A stretch of DNA of 64,000 nucleotides from an uncultured Exiguobacterium sp. (GCA_913775715.1 CAJYMC010000007.1:372001-436000), one strand, 5' to 3'. Positions 1 to 8,608 are shown, counted from the stretch's first letter. The notes: generated by a model from the sequence alone, not told the origin. A program made the numbers and translations.

Positions 1-848
1 GTCAAGTAAGATAAGACCCCGAAATAACATGTGATTAAGAACGCGTGTAATAACGGTACATACGTCGCATGTCCACCAAGAACGATCCAAGCCCCCGTAG
101 CAACTTGGCACGTGATGAAGAACGTCGCGAATGCCATGCCGATTTTCGTCGTCCGGTGTTTTAAGCGAATGGCTGTGATATGAACGAACAATGTGAACAG
201 GAACAATAGTCCAGCCATAATCCGGTGAATCATTTGGACCCAGGCTTCGAACGTCATCGTCGGTTGCGAACAAACGGGCCAACCCACACACGCATATGTA
301 GCGCCAACATGGCGAACGTAAGCACCAGTATAGACGACGATCAGCGTGTAGACGAGCAGGCCGTACAAGAGCTTCCGCAAGAATGCTGGGACGGATTCCC
401 TGAATTCCTGACCGGGACGCTCCATGATCAATATCGTTAAAATCAATAGGGCAGCAAAGGAAATCAAGGAGATACCGAAATGTAACGCCATGACGAGGTC
501 CGATTGTTGCCAAACGACAGCTCCGGCTCCGACGATGGATTGAATCAACATGAAGATGAAGGCAAGAAATGCAAAGATCTTCGTATCTAATCGATCCTTA
601 AAGGCAACGAGCGTCCAGAGACATAAGGCGATGATTAAGAGTCCGACGACTCCGGTCACAGCGCGGTGACTATATTCAATCATCGTTTCAACACTTGGGT
701 TCGTCGGGATGAGTTCCCCATGACAGAGTGGCCAATCTGTTCCGCAGCCGTCTCCCGAGTCCGTTTTTGTGACTGTCCCACCCATCAGTAAGACGATCAT
801 CATCGTAAACGTGACGAAGGCTGAAAACATCGAAAGCTTTCGATTCAA
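1..848 (-). CDS. ctaA: Heme A synthase CtaA (3' end outside window)
   Basis: Multipass membrane enzyme that oxidises the C8 methyl of heme O to give heme A for cytochrome aa3/caa3 oxidase. Reading the minus strand from a TTG at 848 gives 282 codons without a stop to the window edge, so the C-terminus is missing. The frame shows the CtaA cysteine pair (CGTDWPLC, about residues 35-42), the SHR of the first heme-binding histidine region (about 60), a second Cys pair (CVGWPVC, about 186-192) and IHR (about 206). The TTG start is chosen because an AAAGGTGG ribosome site lies 10 nt upstream and no ATG fits better. It is divergent from ctaB, which makes its heme O substrate. Confidence 0.95.
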   Translation of the reverse strand, partial: MNRKLSMFSAFVTFTMMIVLLMGGTVTKTDSGDGCGTDWPLCHGELIPTNPSVETMIEYSHRAVTGVVGLLIIALCLWTLVAFKDRLDTKIFAFLAFIFMLIQSIVGAGAVVWQQSDLVMALHFGISLISFAALLILTILIMERPGQEFRESVPAFLRKLLYGLLVYTLIVVYTGAYVRHVGATYACVGWPVCSQPTMTFEAWVQMIHRIMAGLLFLFTLFVHITAIRLKHRTTKIGMAFATFFITCQVATGAWIVLGGHATYVPLLHAFLITCYFGVLSYL

Positions 849-902
849 GATTTGGACACCACCTTTCTAAAAAATACGAAATACATGGATTTCCATAGGA
901 CT

Positions 903-911
903 AGTATCGCA
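903..911 (-). promoter_or_regulatory. Possible extended -10 element for ctaA
   Basis: On the minus strand this reads TGC-GATACT, an extended -10 form about 55 nt upstream of the ctaA start. No good -35 is seen at the normal distance. Confidence 0.3.
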
Positions 912-929
912 TAAAAAGTCCCGAAACGC

Positions 930-957
930 TTGCAATCTTTTAGAACAACGCTATTCT
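930..957 (+). promoter_or_regulatory. Possible sigma-A promoter for ctaB operon
   Basis: TTGCAA (930-935), 16 nt spacer, TATTCT (952-957), in the 324-nt gap between ctaA and ctaB. A second candidate is the extended -10 TGG-TATCTT at 1059-1066, whose -35 is poor. Which of them is used cannot be told from sequence. The gap otherwise holds only the palindrome at 981-996; no gene is seen in it. Confidence 0.3.
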
Positions 958-980
958 AGTATTAGGTAAATATGGTGAAC

Positions 981-996
981 TGTGATGAAAATCACA
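981..996. promoter_or_regulatory. Crp/Fnr-type palindrome between ctaA and ctaB
   Basis: TGTGATGAAAATCACA is a perfect TGTGA-N6-TCACA palindrome, the form bound by Fnr of Bacillus and Crp of enterics and close to the Rex consensus. It lies downstream of the candidate promoter at 930-957 and upstream of the candidate -10 at 1061. The role is inferred from motif and place only. Confidence 0.4.
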
Positions 997-1172
997 TAGA
1001 TTTCACATTTTGTTCATTATGTCGAAAGTATTTTCATACGTCACGGTCCTCAATATGTGGTATCTTTTATAGAGAAAAGGACGTTTCGTGGCATGTCTGT
1101 GTTATTTCTGTGAAGAAATTACGTGAAGCCTAGGTGCTAAACGGAAGCAGATGGTGAAAAGGAGGGAACAGC

Positions 1173-2105
1173 ATGGCGAAAGTTACTGGAGAGGCACTGG
1201 ATATGGCGATCGAGCAGTCGGATCAACCCACATTCAAGGACTATATCACCCTAGCAAAAATGGGTATCGTCCGTGCCAATCTGATTACGGTCTTCGCAGG
1301 GTATGTCGTAGCGGCATCGTACATAACGGATGATGTCCTGTTGTATCTGTGGCAAACCAAGTGGATGTTATTGTGGACGCTTCTCGGGAGTGGATTGGTC
1401 ATTGCCGGAAGTTGCTACCTCAATAACTACATTGACCGGGACATCGATTACAAGATGGAACGGACGATGGGAAGACCAAGCGTTACTGGGAAGATGGATG
1501 GACAACGGATACTCGCACTTGGACTCGGGATTCTTGCGACCGGTACGGTATTGTTGTTGATCGTCAACCATGTGGCGGCAGTGTTCGGATTGATCGGATC
1601 ATTCGTTTACGTCGTCATTTATACGATGTGGTTAAAGCGGACGCATACGATCAATACAGTCGTAGGTGGTATATCAGGAGCGGTGCCACCAATCATTGGA
1701 TTTGCGGCAGTCACTCCGACGCTTCACATTGATGCATGGATTTTATTCCTCATCATGTTCGTGTGGCAACCACCACATTTCCTTGCACTCGCGATGCGAC
1801 GGACAGAGGAGTATCGGGCAGCAGGTATCCCGATGTTACCTGTCGTAAACGGATTCGCGATCACGAAACGACAAATTGTATGGTGGATTGCAGTACTCAT
1901 TCCATCATCACTCCTCTTAGCACACTATGGCATCATCTACATGATCGTCATGGCATTGCTCGGTGGATATTGGCTCTATATGGGACTGAAAGGTCTGAAG
2001 ATCCAAGATGAACAAGCCGAGATTAAATGGGCGTCGAAGATGTTCTTCTTCTCACTGTTTTATTTCACGGCTTGGATCGTGACGGTCGTACTCGTTTCTC
2101 TCTAA
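1173..2105 (+). CDS. ctaB: Protoheme IX farnesyltransferase CtaB (heme O synthase)
   Basis: UbiA-family membrane prenyltransferase that adds farnesyl from farnesyl diphosphate to protoheme, giving heme O, the substrate of CtaA. The 310-residue length is normal. The polyprenyl-diphosphate motif NxxxDxxxD is present (N84, D88, D92 in NNYIDRDID), followed by several hydrophobic segments and the second conserved loop KRTHTIN. A strong ribosome site (AAAAGGAGG, 1157-1165) precedes the ATG by 7 nt. It is first of the ctaB-ctaC-ctaD-ctaE-ctaF run, divergent from ctaA. Confidence 0.96.
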   Translation: MAKVTGEALDMAIEQSDQPTFKDYITLAKMGIVRANLITVFAGYVVAASYITDDVLLYLWQTKWMLLWTLLGSGLVIAGSCYLNNYIDRDIDYKMERTMGRPSVTGKMDGQRILALGLGILATGTVLLLIVNHVAAVFGLIGSFVYVVIYTMWLKRTHTINTVVGGISGAVPPIIGFAAVTPTLHIDAWILFLIMFVWQPPHFLALAMRRTEEYRAAGIPMLPVVNGFAITKRQIVWWIAVLIPSSLLLAHYGIIYMIVMALLGGYWLYMGLKGLKIQDEQAEIKWASKMFFFSLFYFTAWIVTVVLVSL

Positions 2106-2111
2106 AACGAT

Positions 2112-2140
2112 TTGACATAATTCACGTACACCATTACGAA
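2112..2140 (+). promoter_or_regulatory. Possible promoter for ctaC
   Basis: A consensus -35 TTGACA (2112-2117), a 17-nt spacer and a poor -10 TACGAA (2135-2140) lie in the 70-nt gap between ctaB and ctaC. It could give extra transcription of the subunit genes. Confidence 0.35.
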
Positions 2141-2175
2141 AGACAAAATTGGGGACAAAGAAAGTGGGGATGGTT

Positions 2176-3201
2176 GTGAAAAAATCAGTAAAAATGCTCT
2201 TCCGGCTTCTTCCAATCGGCTTGATGGCACTTATGTTATCAGGTTGTGGAATTCCGGAATTGTCTGCGCTACAGCCTCGCGGAGAAGGCGCTGAAATGCA
2301 ACTTGAGATCATCAAGCTTAGCTTGTGGGTCATGTTGTTCGTCCTTGCGATCGTAGCCGTCATTTATATTTACGTACTTATGAAATTCCGTCGTAAATCA
2401 GGTGATAACACGGTTCCGAAGCAAGTTGAAGGGAACCATACGCTTGAAATCATCTGGACAGTCATTCCGATTCTTCTTTTGATCGTTCTTGCAATTCCGA
2501 CGATCAAAACAACGGTTGAACTCGCAGATGCAAAAGAAGCGAAGAAAAACGAACAAATCAACGTCACAGCAAACCTTTACTGGTGGGAATTCGAATACCC
2601 AGACAAAGGTGTTTCGACAGGACAAGAACTCGTCATCCCAGTTGGTAAACGTGTTGCTGTCAACTTGACGTCTAAAGACGTCATCCACTCATTCTGGGTA
2701 CCTGCTCTTTCTGGTAAGACAGATACAAACCCAGGACTTGATAACGAAATGTGGTTACAAGCCAAAGAAGCAGGCACGTACTACGGTAAATGTGCCGAGT
2801 TGTGTGGTCCTTCCCACGCATTGATGGACTTTAAAGTCGTTGCGATGGAGCAAGATGATTACGACAAATGGTTGAAAGACATGAAAGCTGCTAAAGAAGC
2901 AGAAACGAAGCAGCTTGATAAGAAAAACGAAAAGAACTGGACGACTGGTGAGCAAGTCTATGCCCAGAACTGTCTCAGCTGTCATGGTGGCGGGAAAGTC
3001 GCACCTAGCTTGACGAACTTCGGTGATCGTCAGCGTATCGCGGGTTACCTCAAACATGATAAAGAAAACCTCGAAAAATGGATTCGCGATCCACAAAAAG
3101 AGAAACAAGGTACGAAAATGCCTGGATTCTCTGAAGATAAGATCAGCGATGAAGAATTGAGCGAATTGGCAGATTATCTATTGGACAAAAAGCTCCAATA
3201 A
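2176..3201 (+). CDS. ctaC: Cytochrome c oxidase subunit II with fused cytochrome c (caa3 type)
   Basis: Entry subunit for electrons in the caa3 oxidase. Numbered from the GTG at 2176, it has a lipoprotein signal with lipobox LSGC (Cys24), two transmembrane segments and a cupredoxin domain with CuA ligands H171, C206, C210, H214 and M217. A C-terminal cytochrome c domain carries CLSCH (C266, C269, H270) and distal Met in KMPGF (M315). The fused heme c makes this a caa3, not a quinol, oxidase. The GTG is preferred over an upstream TTG at 2149 because it follows a G-rich ribosome site by 6 nt and gives a typical short n-region (MKKSVK). Confidence 0.95.
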   Translation: MKKSVKMLFRLLPIGLMALMLSGCGIPELSALQPRGEGAEMQLEIIKLSLWVMLFVLAIVAVIYIYVLMKFRRKSGDNTVPKQVEGNHTLEIIWTVIPILLLIVLAIPTIKTTVELADAKEAKKNEQINVTANLYWWEFEYPDKGVSTGQELVIPVGKRVAVNLTSKDVIHSFWVPALSGKTDTNPGLDNEMWLQAKEAGTYYGKCAELCGPSHALMDFKVVAMEQDDYDKWLKDMKAAKEAETKQLDKKNEKNWTTGEQVYAQNCLSCHGGGKVAPSLTNFGDRQRIAGYLKHDKENLEKWIRDPQKEKQGTKMPGFSEDKISDEELSELADYLLDKKLQ

Positions 3202-3221
3202 TTTTTTAAGGGGGAATCATA

Positions 3222-5105
3222 GTGGGGACACATACTATGGGTATGCCGCAGAAAAAAAGCGGCATCATGGACTGGCTAACGACAGTCGACCATAAGAAAA
3301 TCGGGATTCTCTACATCATTTCCGGATTATTCTTCCTTCTGGTCGGTGGCGTAGAAGCCCTAATGATTCGTTTTCAATTGATTAAACCGATGAACGATTT
3401 CGTCAGCGGTGAACTCTTTAACCAATTGATTACGATGCACGGTACGACGATGATCTTCTTGGCAGCGATGCCGATGTTGATCGGTTACATGAACGCAGCA
3501 GTACCGCTTCAAATCGGAGCACGCGACGTTGCGTTCCCGTTCTTGAATGCACTTGGTTTTTGGTTGTTCTTCTTTGGTGGAGTCTTACTGAACCTTTCGT
3601 GGTTCTTCGGCGCTGCACCAAACGCAGGGTGGACAGCATACGCGCCACTCTCGACAGTACCAGAGTCACTCGGTGTTGACTTCTATTCACTCGGGTTACA
3701 GATTTCTGGTTTCGGTACACTTATGGGGGGGATCAACTTCCTCGTTACGATTTTGAACATGCGTGCACCAGGTATGAAACTGATGCGGATGCCGCTCTTC
3801 ACATGGACAGCATTCGTTGCTTCTGCCTTGATCGTTTTCGCATTCCCACCACTTACGGTTGGATTGTTCCTCTTGACGTTCGAGCGCCTCTTCGGAGCGC
3901 ACTTCTTTGACCCGGCAGCGGGCGGGAACATCGTCATCTGGGAACACCTCTTCTGGATCTTCGGTCACCCGGAAGTTTACATCTTGATCTTACCGGCATT
4001 CGGTATTTTCTCTGAAATCATTCCTACATTTGCTCGTAAGCGTCTCTTCGGTTACACGACGATGGTCTTTGCGACGATGTTGATCGGTTTCCTCGGATTC
4101 ATGGTATGGGTTCACCACATGTTCACAGTCGGTCTCGGTCCGGTTGCGAACGCGATCTTCGCAGTTGCGACGATGGCAATCGCTGTACCGACAGGGGTCA
4201 AGATCTTCAACTGGCTCTTTACGCTATGGGGCGGTAAGTTGACGTTCCCAGTCGCGATGCTTTACTCGGTCGCTTTCATTCCATCATTCCTTGTTGGTGG
4301 TATGACAGGGGTCATGCTTTCGGTAGCACCTGCCGATTACCAGTACCACGACAGTTATTTCGTCGTTGCCCACTTCCACTACGTTATCGTCGGTGGGGTC
4401 GTCTTTGGTCTCTTCGCAGGTCTTTACTACTGGTTCCCGCTCATGTTCGGGAAACAGCTCAATGAGTTCTGGGGTAAAATTCAATTCTGGTTGTTCTTCA
4501 TCGGCTTCCACTTGACATTCTTCCCACAACACATTCTTGGTCTGACAGGTATGCCACGTCGTGTCTTCACGTACTTGCCAAACCAAGGCTGGGAAACAAT
4601 GAACTTACTTTCTTCAATCGGTGCAGCCTTCATGGGTGTGTCGACGATCGTTCTCGTCATCTCGATCGTTGCCGCATTGATGTCAAAAGAATATGTAAAA
4701 CGCGACGTATGGGGCGATGGACGTACGCTTGAGTGGACACTTCCTGTTCCAACTCCAGAGTACAACTTCGCACAAATTCCACTCGTCAAAGGTTTGGATA
4801 CGTACTGGCTCGAAAAAATGGCAGGTAACAAAACAGTCTCTGTTTCAGAAGAAGTCGGTGATATCCACATGCCGAACAACTCGATCTTGCCGTTCGTCAT
4901 GTCAGTCGGTCTGTTCCTTGCAGGTCTTGGATTCATTCTTCGTCTAGATTACGGTACTGTCGGTCTTGTCATTGCCTTGGTCGGTCTTGCGATGACATTC
5001 ATCGCGATGTTCTTCCGTTCTTGGATCGACGATGAAGGATACTACATCCCGAAATCAGTCGTCGAAGAAGATCTACGCCTTGAAGCAGAAAAGGAGGCGA
5101 AGTAA
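3222..5105 (+). CDS. ctaD: Cytochrome c oxidase subunit I
   Basis: Catalytic heme-copper subunit, 627 residues, with many transmembrane helices. Visible ligands are the low-spin heme His in TMHGTTM, the CuB and cross-linked Tyr site GHPEVYILILP, the CuB pair VHHMF, and the heme His pair in VAHFHYVIV. The GTG start at 3222 follows AAGGGGG by 7 nt. The C-terminal extension of about 120 residues with extra hydrophobic segments is usual in Bacillus-type CtaD. The ribosome site of ctaE lies inside its last codons, so the two are tightly linked. Confidence 0.97.
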   Translation: MGTHTMGMPQKKSGIMDWLTTVDHKKIGILYIISGLFFLLVGGVEALMIRFQLIKPMNDFVSGELFNQLITMHGTTMIFLAAMPMLIGYMNAAVPLQIGARDVAFPFLNALGFWLFFFGGVLLNLSWFFGAAPNAGWTAYAPLSTVPESLGVDFYSLGLQISGFGTLMGGINFLVTILNMRAPGMKLMRMPLFTWTAFVASALIVFAFPPLTVGLFLLTFERLFGAHFFDPAAGGNIVIWEHLFWIFGHPEVYILILPAFGIFSEIIPTFARKRLFGYTTMVFATMLIGFLGFMVWVHHMFTVGLGPVANAIFAVATMAIAVPTGVKIFNWLFTLWGGKLTFPVAMLYSVAFIPSFLVGGMTGVMLSVAPADYQYHDSYFVVAHFHYVIVGGVVFGLFAGLYYWFPLMFGKQLNEFWGKIQFWLFFIGFHLTFFPQHILGLTGMPRRVFTYLPNQGWETMNLLSSIGAAFMGVSTIVLVISIVAALMSKEYVKRDVWGDGRTLEWTLPVPTPEYNFAQIPLVKGLDTYWLEKMAGNKTVSVSEEVGDIHMPNNSILPFVMSVGLFLAGLGFILRLDYGTVGLVIALVGLAMTFIAMFFRSWIDDEGYYIPKSVVEEDLRLEAEKEAK

Positions 5106-5106
5106 G

Positions 5107-5736
5107 ATGGGTCATCATTCAGTACCAAACAACCCGATCACCGGTATTCCGGATCATGTTGAAAAAGCAACACTTGAGGGTAAGAATAAATATGTAGCCT
5201 TCTGGTTCTTCCTTGGAGGAGAGACGACTTTGTTCGCCTCTCTCTTCGGGACATACATCGGACTTCATAACTCCGGTGCGAAAGAAGGTCTACGCAGTTA
5301 TGACATCTTCGAAATGGGTCTCGTCTTCATCATGACGATGCTCCTCTTGACAAGTTCGTTGACAAGCGTTCTTGCGATGATGGCAATGAAACGTAACGAT
5401 GTGAAAAAGATGAAGCTTTGGCTCATCATCACATTGCTTCTCGGTCTTGGATTCTTAAGTGGTGAGATCTATGAGTTCAATCACTACTACCACATCGGTC
5501 ATACGTTCACGTCGAGTGCATTTGGTTCTGCCTTCTATACACTCGTTGGTTTCCACGGTGGACACGTCTTGTTCGGTCTTCTCTGGATTTCGACATTGTT
5601 GATCCGGAACTGGAATCGTGGCATCACGGTCGTGAATGCGCCGAAGTATTATGTTTCAAGTCTTTACTGGCACTTCATTGACGTCGTCTGGGTCTTTATC
5701 TTCTCAGTCGTCTACCTCATGGGGATGGTGAAATAA
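5107..5736 (+). CDS. ctaE: Cytochrome c oxidase subunit III
   Basis: Membrane subunit III of the caa3 oxidase, 209 residues, about five hydrophobic helices, matching the short bacterial CtaE form. The ATG at 5107 is chosen because AAAGGAGG lies 10 nt upstream within the end of ctaD; an upstream in-frame extension would lie wholly inside ctaD. The family signature is seen in FWFFLGGETTLFASL and GFHGGHVLFGL. It begins 1 nt after the ctaD stop. Confidence 0.95.
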   Translation: MGHHSVPNNPITGIPDHVEKATLEGKNKYVAFWFFLGGETTLFASLFGTYIGLHNSGAKEGLRSYDIFEMGLVFIMTMLLLTSSLTSVLAMMAMKRNDVKKMKLWLIITLLLGLGFLSGEIYEFNHYYHIGHTFTSSAFGSAFYTLVGFHGGHVLFGLLWISTLLIRNWNRGITVVNAPKYYVSSLYWHFIDVVWVFIFSVVYLMGMVK

Positions 5737-5737
5737 G

Positions 5738-6067
5738 ATGGAAAAACACGAACCGCAATTAACACGCAATCAAGTCGAACTCGAAATGAAAGCAGAACGT
5801 GGTCGTGAGACTCAACTGCAACTCATCAGTTTCGCACTCATGATTTTCTTGACGCTTATCGCTTTCGGTGCTGTTATGGCAGATCTCATGCCTCACTGGG
5901 CAGCTGGTGGCTTCCTGATCATCATGGCAATCGTTCAAGTTTATCTCCAGCTTTATATGTTCATGCACATGAACAATAAAGGCAACACATGGATTAAAGT
6001 CATGATGGGTCTTGGCGTATTCGTCGCCTTGACGATCGTCGCGACGCTCCGTCTGTTGATCTGGTAA
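5738..6067 (+). CDS. ctaF: Cytochrome c oxidase subunit IV
   Basis: Small subunit (109 residues) with three hydrophobic helices and the conserved patch LQLYMFMHMN of bacterial oxidase subunit IVB. It stabilises the subunit I-III core. The ATG lies 1 nt after the ctaE stop, which points to translational coupling. A strong terminator follows, ending the first oxidase transcript. Confidence 0.93.
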   Translation: MEKHEPQLTRNQVELEMKAERGRETQLQLISFALMIFLTLIAFGAVMADLMPHWAAGGFLIIMAIVQVYLQLYMFMHMNNKGNTWIKVMMGLGVFVALTIVATLRLLIW

Positions 6068-6074
6068 GAAATGT

Positions 6075-6114
6075 GACCATTCTGCTAACGTTTAGCAGGA
6101 TGGTCTTTTATTTT
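6075..6114 (+). terminator. Intrinsic terminator after ctaF
   Basis: A 14-bp stem (GACCATTCTGCTAA with TTAGCAGGATGGTC, one wobble pair), a 3-nt loop and a T-rich tail TTTTATTTT. Confidence 0.92.
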
Positions 6115-6135
6115 GGAATCGTTTTATGAGAAACC

Positions 6136-6164
6136 TTTACAATGAAATAGGGGAACGGTAATCT
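6136..6164 (+). promoter_or_regulatory. Sigma-A promoter for ctaG-ctaM-sco unit
   Basis: TTTACA (6136-6141), a 17-nt spacer and TAATCT (6159-6164), directly after the ctaF terminator and about 35 nt upstream of the ctaG start. This makes the assembly genes a separate transcript. Confidence 0.75.
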
Positions 6165-6198
6165 TAGTTTGTAAGAGAAAGGAACGGGGTGAAGAAAA

Positions 6199-7104
6199 AT
6201 GTTAGGCAATTTAAGGGGAGCACTTTCGCAATTTGATTGGACTATCTTATGGAGTCCGTATTATGCGTTGATACTCATTGGATTGTATATTCTATATGCT
6301 GTCGTGACAGAAAAGCTGCGTCGTCCGGATGAGCCGGAAACAACGCTCGGGCAAAAATTTTCTATGCTTGCGGCATTAATCGTTTTTTACATCGGTTTTG
6401 GAAGTCCATTAGACTTGCTAGCGCATATCACTTTCTCAGCACATATGTTGCAGATGGTGTTCGTCTACATGGTCGCACCGCCGCTCTTGTTGATTGCGAT
6501 ACCAGAGTGGCTTTATAAGCGCTTGTTCAATATCCCGTATCTTGGGAAGATTCTTCGTTTCTTCGTCAAGCCGTTGATTGCACTTGTCGTTTTTAATGCC
6601 TTGTTTACGTTCTATCATATGCCATTTATTTTTGATTATGTCTTGACGAACTATACCGTCCACCGTCTGTTCCATGGAACCCTGATTTTCTTGAGCATGA
6701 CGATGTGGTATCCGATCATCGCACCTGTCAACGAAGACGACAGTTTATCTGACTTGAAGAAGATGGTCTATATCGTCGCGAACGGTGTCTTATTAACACC
6801 AGCATGTGCGTTCATGATCTTCAGTCAAAGTTTTCAGTATCAAGCCTATCAAGATCCGGCAACATTCGCGAAAGTACTCGCCTATTGTATGCCGAACAAT
6901 GATTTGAGCGGATTGAACTTGGAACGATTGCTTGGAACGACTGATGACTTACTAGAGGATCAACGCTTCGGCGGTGTCCTGATGAAGCTCGGTCAAGAAC
7001 TCGTATATGGTCTATTCTTCGGATTGACCTTCTTTACATGGGTACGCCGTTCGAAAAGTACTGCCGTGGATGAAGGTATGTCCTTCACACCCAAAGCGGA
7101 TTAA
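6199..7104 (+). CDS. ctaG: Cytochrome c oxidase assembly factor CtaG
   Basis: Bacillus-type CtaG (caa3_CtaG family), a multipass membrane protein of 301 residues needed for formation of active caa3 oxidase, probably in copper delivery. Conserved His/Met-rich membrane patches are seen, for example ITFSAHMLQM, FTFYHMPFIFD and HRLFHGTLIF. The ATG at 6199 follows a GGGGTGA ribosome site. It leads a four-gene unit with ctaM, a Sco protein and an unknown small protein. It is not related to the Cox11-type protein also called CtaG in proteobacteria. Confidence 0.93.
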   Translation: MLGNLRGALSQFDWTILWSPYYALILIGLYILYAVVTEKLRRPDEPETTLGQKFSMLAALIVFYIGFGSPLDLLAHITFSAHMLQMVFVYMVAPPLLLIAIPEWLYKRLFNIPYLGKILRFFVKPLIALVVFNALFTFYHMPFIFDYVLTNYTVHRLFHGTLIFLSMTMWYPIIAPVNEDDSLSDLKKMVYIVANGVLLTPACAFMIFSQSFQYQAYQDPATFAKVLAYCMPNNDLSGLNLERLLGTTDDLLEDQRFGGVLMKLGQELVYGLFFGLTFFTWVRRSKSTAVDEGMSFTPKAD

Positions 7105-7122
7105 ATTGGAGGAAGTTGGAAC

Positions 7123-7584
7123 ATGAGTTATTTGCCGTTGATTTGTGTATCGCTGATTGTCATCAGCGCGATTTTTGTAGCGATTGGCTGGTTCTTGATT
7201 GCCCAGACACGTCGCAACATGAAAGCTCACCAAACCGTGATGACGATCGCTGCTGCACTTGCCTTACTGTTTTTCATCATGTACGCTTTGCGGACAATTT
7301 TGCTGGGTAATACAGCATTTGGCGGTCCTGCATCCGTCAAACCATACTATACAGGATTCTTGATTTTCCACATCCTACTTGCGACATCAGGTGGGGTGCT
7401 TGGGTTGATGGCGCTCTATCATGCCTACAAGAAGAATTTTGCGCGTCACCGTAAAATCGGACCAGTTGCTTCGATCATTTGGTTTTTGACGGCAATCACG
7501 GGCGTCATCGTCTACTGCTTGTTATATGTCGTCTACGATCCAGGTGAGACGACGAACGTATTCCGGGCGATCTGGAGTCATTAA
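7123..7584 (+). CDS. ctaM: DUF420 membrane protein, CtaM (YozB) oxidase biogenesis factor
   Basis: Protein of 153 residues with four to five hydrophobic segments. It matches the DUF420 family, whose Bacillus member YozB and Staphylococcus member CtaM are needed for aa3-type oxidase biogenesis. Family features are FGGPASVKPYYTGFLIFHILLA and a following HAYKKNFARHRKIG patch rich in His and basic residues. A GGAGG ribosome site lies 10 nt upstream of the ATG. Its place between ctaG and a Sco gene supports the assembly role. Confidence 0.85.
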   Translation: MSYLPLICVSLIVISAIFVAIGWFLIAQTRRNMKAHQTVMTIAAALALLFFIMYALRTILLGNTAFGGPASVKPYYTGFLIFHILLATSGGVLGLMALYHAYKKNFARHRKIGPVASIIWFLTAITGVIVYCLLYVVYDPGETTNVFRAIWSH

Positions 7585-7596
7585 GGGGGAGCCAAC

Positions 7597-8202
7597 TTGA
7601 AAAAGAATAGTTATTTGACGGTCGCTGCCGTTGTTCTCATTTTAGTTGCGGCAGCCGGGGGATATTATTATTTCTTCATGAAAGAAAAGTTACCTGTCAT
7701 CGCGGAGCCGACACCATTTGAATTAACGAATGCCGTAGACGGTAAGTCGTTCAACTCGGAAGATGGAAAGGTCAAGGTGTTGACATTCTTCTATTCGAAT
7801 TGTCCTGATATTTGTCCGTTGACGCTAAATGATTATCGAAAACTTGAGAAAAAGCTTCGGAGTGAAGAGTTGTACGGAAGTGACGTCGAACTCGTCGCAG
7901 TGACAGTTGATCCGAAAGTCGATACACCGAAAGTCTTAAAAACGTATGCTTCGAACTTTGAAGCAGATGCCAAAGGATGGAGAGTACTGACAGGAGATCC
8001 GGTCGTCATCGATCGTCTGACACGTCAGTTGAACTTCTATTATTCAAAAGCAGAAAGCGGCTTAGTGACGCACGGAACGCAAATGTTCATTTTAGACCGT
8101 GAAAATAAAGTACGGGCCATCTCATCGATGGCGAAGACACCGGACGAACCGGTTGATTTGGAAGAAGTCATGTCTTCGGTCACACAATTAGCGAAGGAGT
8201 GA
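7597..8202 (+). CDS. SCO1/SenC family copper chaperone
   Basis: Membrane-anchored thioredoxin-fold protein that delivers or reduces the CuA site of CtaC. It has an N-terminal hydrophobic anchor (about residues 6-27) and no clear lipobox Cys. The copper-binding CxxxC is C69 and C73 (SNCPDICPL), with the distant His H159 (VTHGTQMF). The 201-residue length is normal. It starts at a TTG with GGGGGA 7 nt upstream. B. subtilis calls its homologue YpmQ. Being in the same unit as ctaG and ctaM, it probably serves the caa3 oxidase. Confidence 0.92.
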   Translation: MKKNSYLTVAAVVLILVAAAGGYYYFFMKEKLPVIAEPTPFELTNAVDGKSFNSEDGKVKVLTFFYSNCPDICPLTLNDYRKLEKKLRSEELYGSDVELVAVTVDPKVDTPKVLKTYASNFEADAKGWRVLTGDPVVIDRLTRQLNFYYSKAESGLVTHGTQMFILDRENKVRAISSMAKTPDEPVDLEEVMSSVTQLAKE

Positions 8203-8208
8203 AGGAAG

Positions 8209-8466
8209 ATGACTTATGAAGATTACATGCAAGGAGATGTGACCGTCTCTGTTCAAGCGATCGAAGAGTTACTTGCTTGTGCGATCGAGGATTACGGGGT
8301 CCATCACTCCCGAATCAAACGGATGGACCGAGAAGAGATTGCATTTAGTGTGAAGGTGGATGCTCCAGCGACATCACTGCATGCGCTCTATCAACACGTC
8401 CGTCAACAACTTGGAATTCAGCTCGGAGATGACGTCGTATCTTACGTACAATTCGTCGCGCGTTAA
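8209..8466 (+). CDS. Unrecognised 85-residue protein
   Basis: No family recognised. It is a soluble, mixed-charge protein (acidic N-terminal half, one Cys at about 24, His pair at 32-33) with no signal peptide or membrane segment. It starts 6 nt after the Sco stop, preceded by GAAGGA, and ends just before a terminator. Codon use looks like that of its neighbours. Being last in the ctaG unit it may be co-expressed with oxidase assembly genes, but no function can be given. Confidence 0.7.
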   Translation: MTYEDYMQGDVTVSVQAIEELLACAIEDYGVHHSRIKRMDREEIAFSVKVDAPATSLHALYQHVRQQLGIQLGDDVVSYVQFVAR

Positions 8467-8512
8467 AACGAAACAAACGAACGCCTTGTGATCACCATAC
8501 AGATAGGCGATG

Positions 8513-8557
8513 AGTCGATGACTTCGTAAGTAATACGAGGTTCATCGACTTTTTTTA
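8513..8557 (+). terminator. Intrinsic terminator after the ctaG unit
   Basis: Long interrupted stem (AGTCGATGA pairing with TCATCGACT, inner CTTCGTA with TACGAG) followed by seven T residues. Confidence 0.85.
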
Positions 8558-8568
8558 TGGGGAAAAGA

Positions 8569-8599
8569 TAAAAAAATAGAGGTCCCGACTGGAACCTCT
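8569..8599 (-). terminator. Intrinsic terminator after the yugN-like gene
   Basis: On the minus strand AGAGGT...ACCTCT forms the stem, with an inner CC/GG pair, followed by ATTTTTTT. It is back to back with the plus-strand terminator at 8513-8557. Confidence 0.8.
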
Positions 8600-8608
8600 G
8601 CATGTAGC

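Noticed and set aside
4481..4936. A 151-codon minus-strand open frame inside ctaD
   Set aside because: Opposite a certain cytochrome oxidase subunit gene; it has no motifs and is low-complexity in amino acid makeup.
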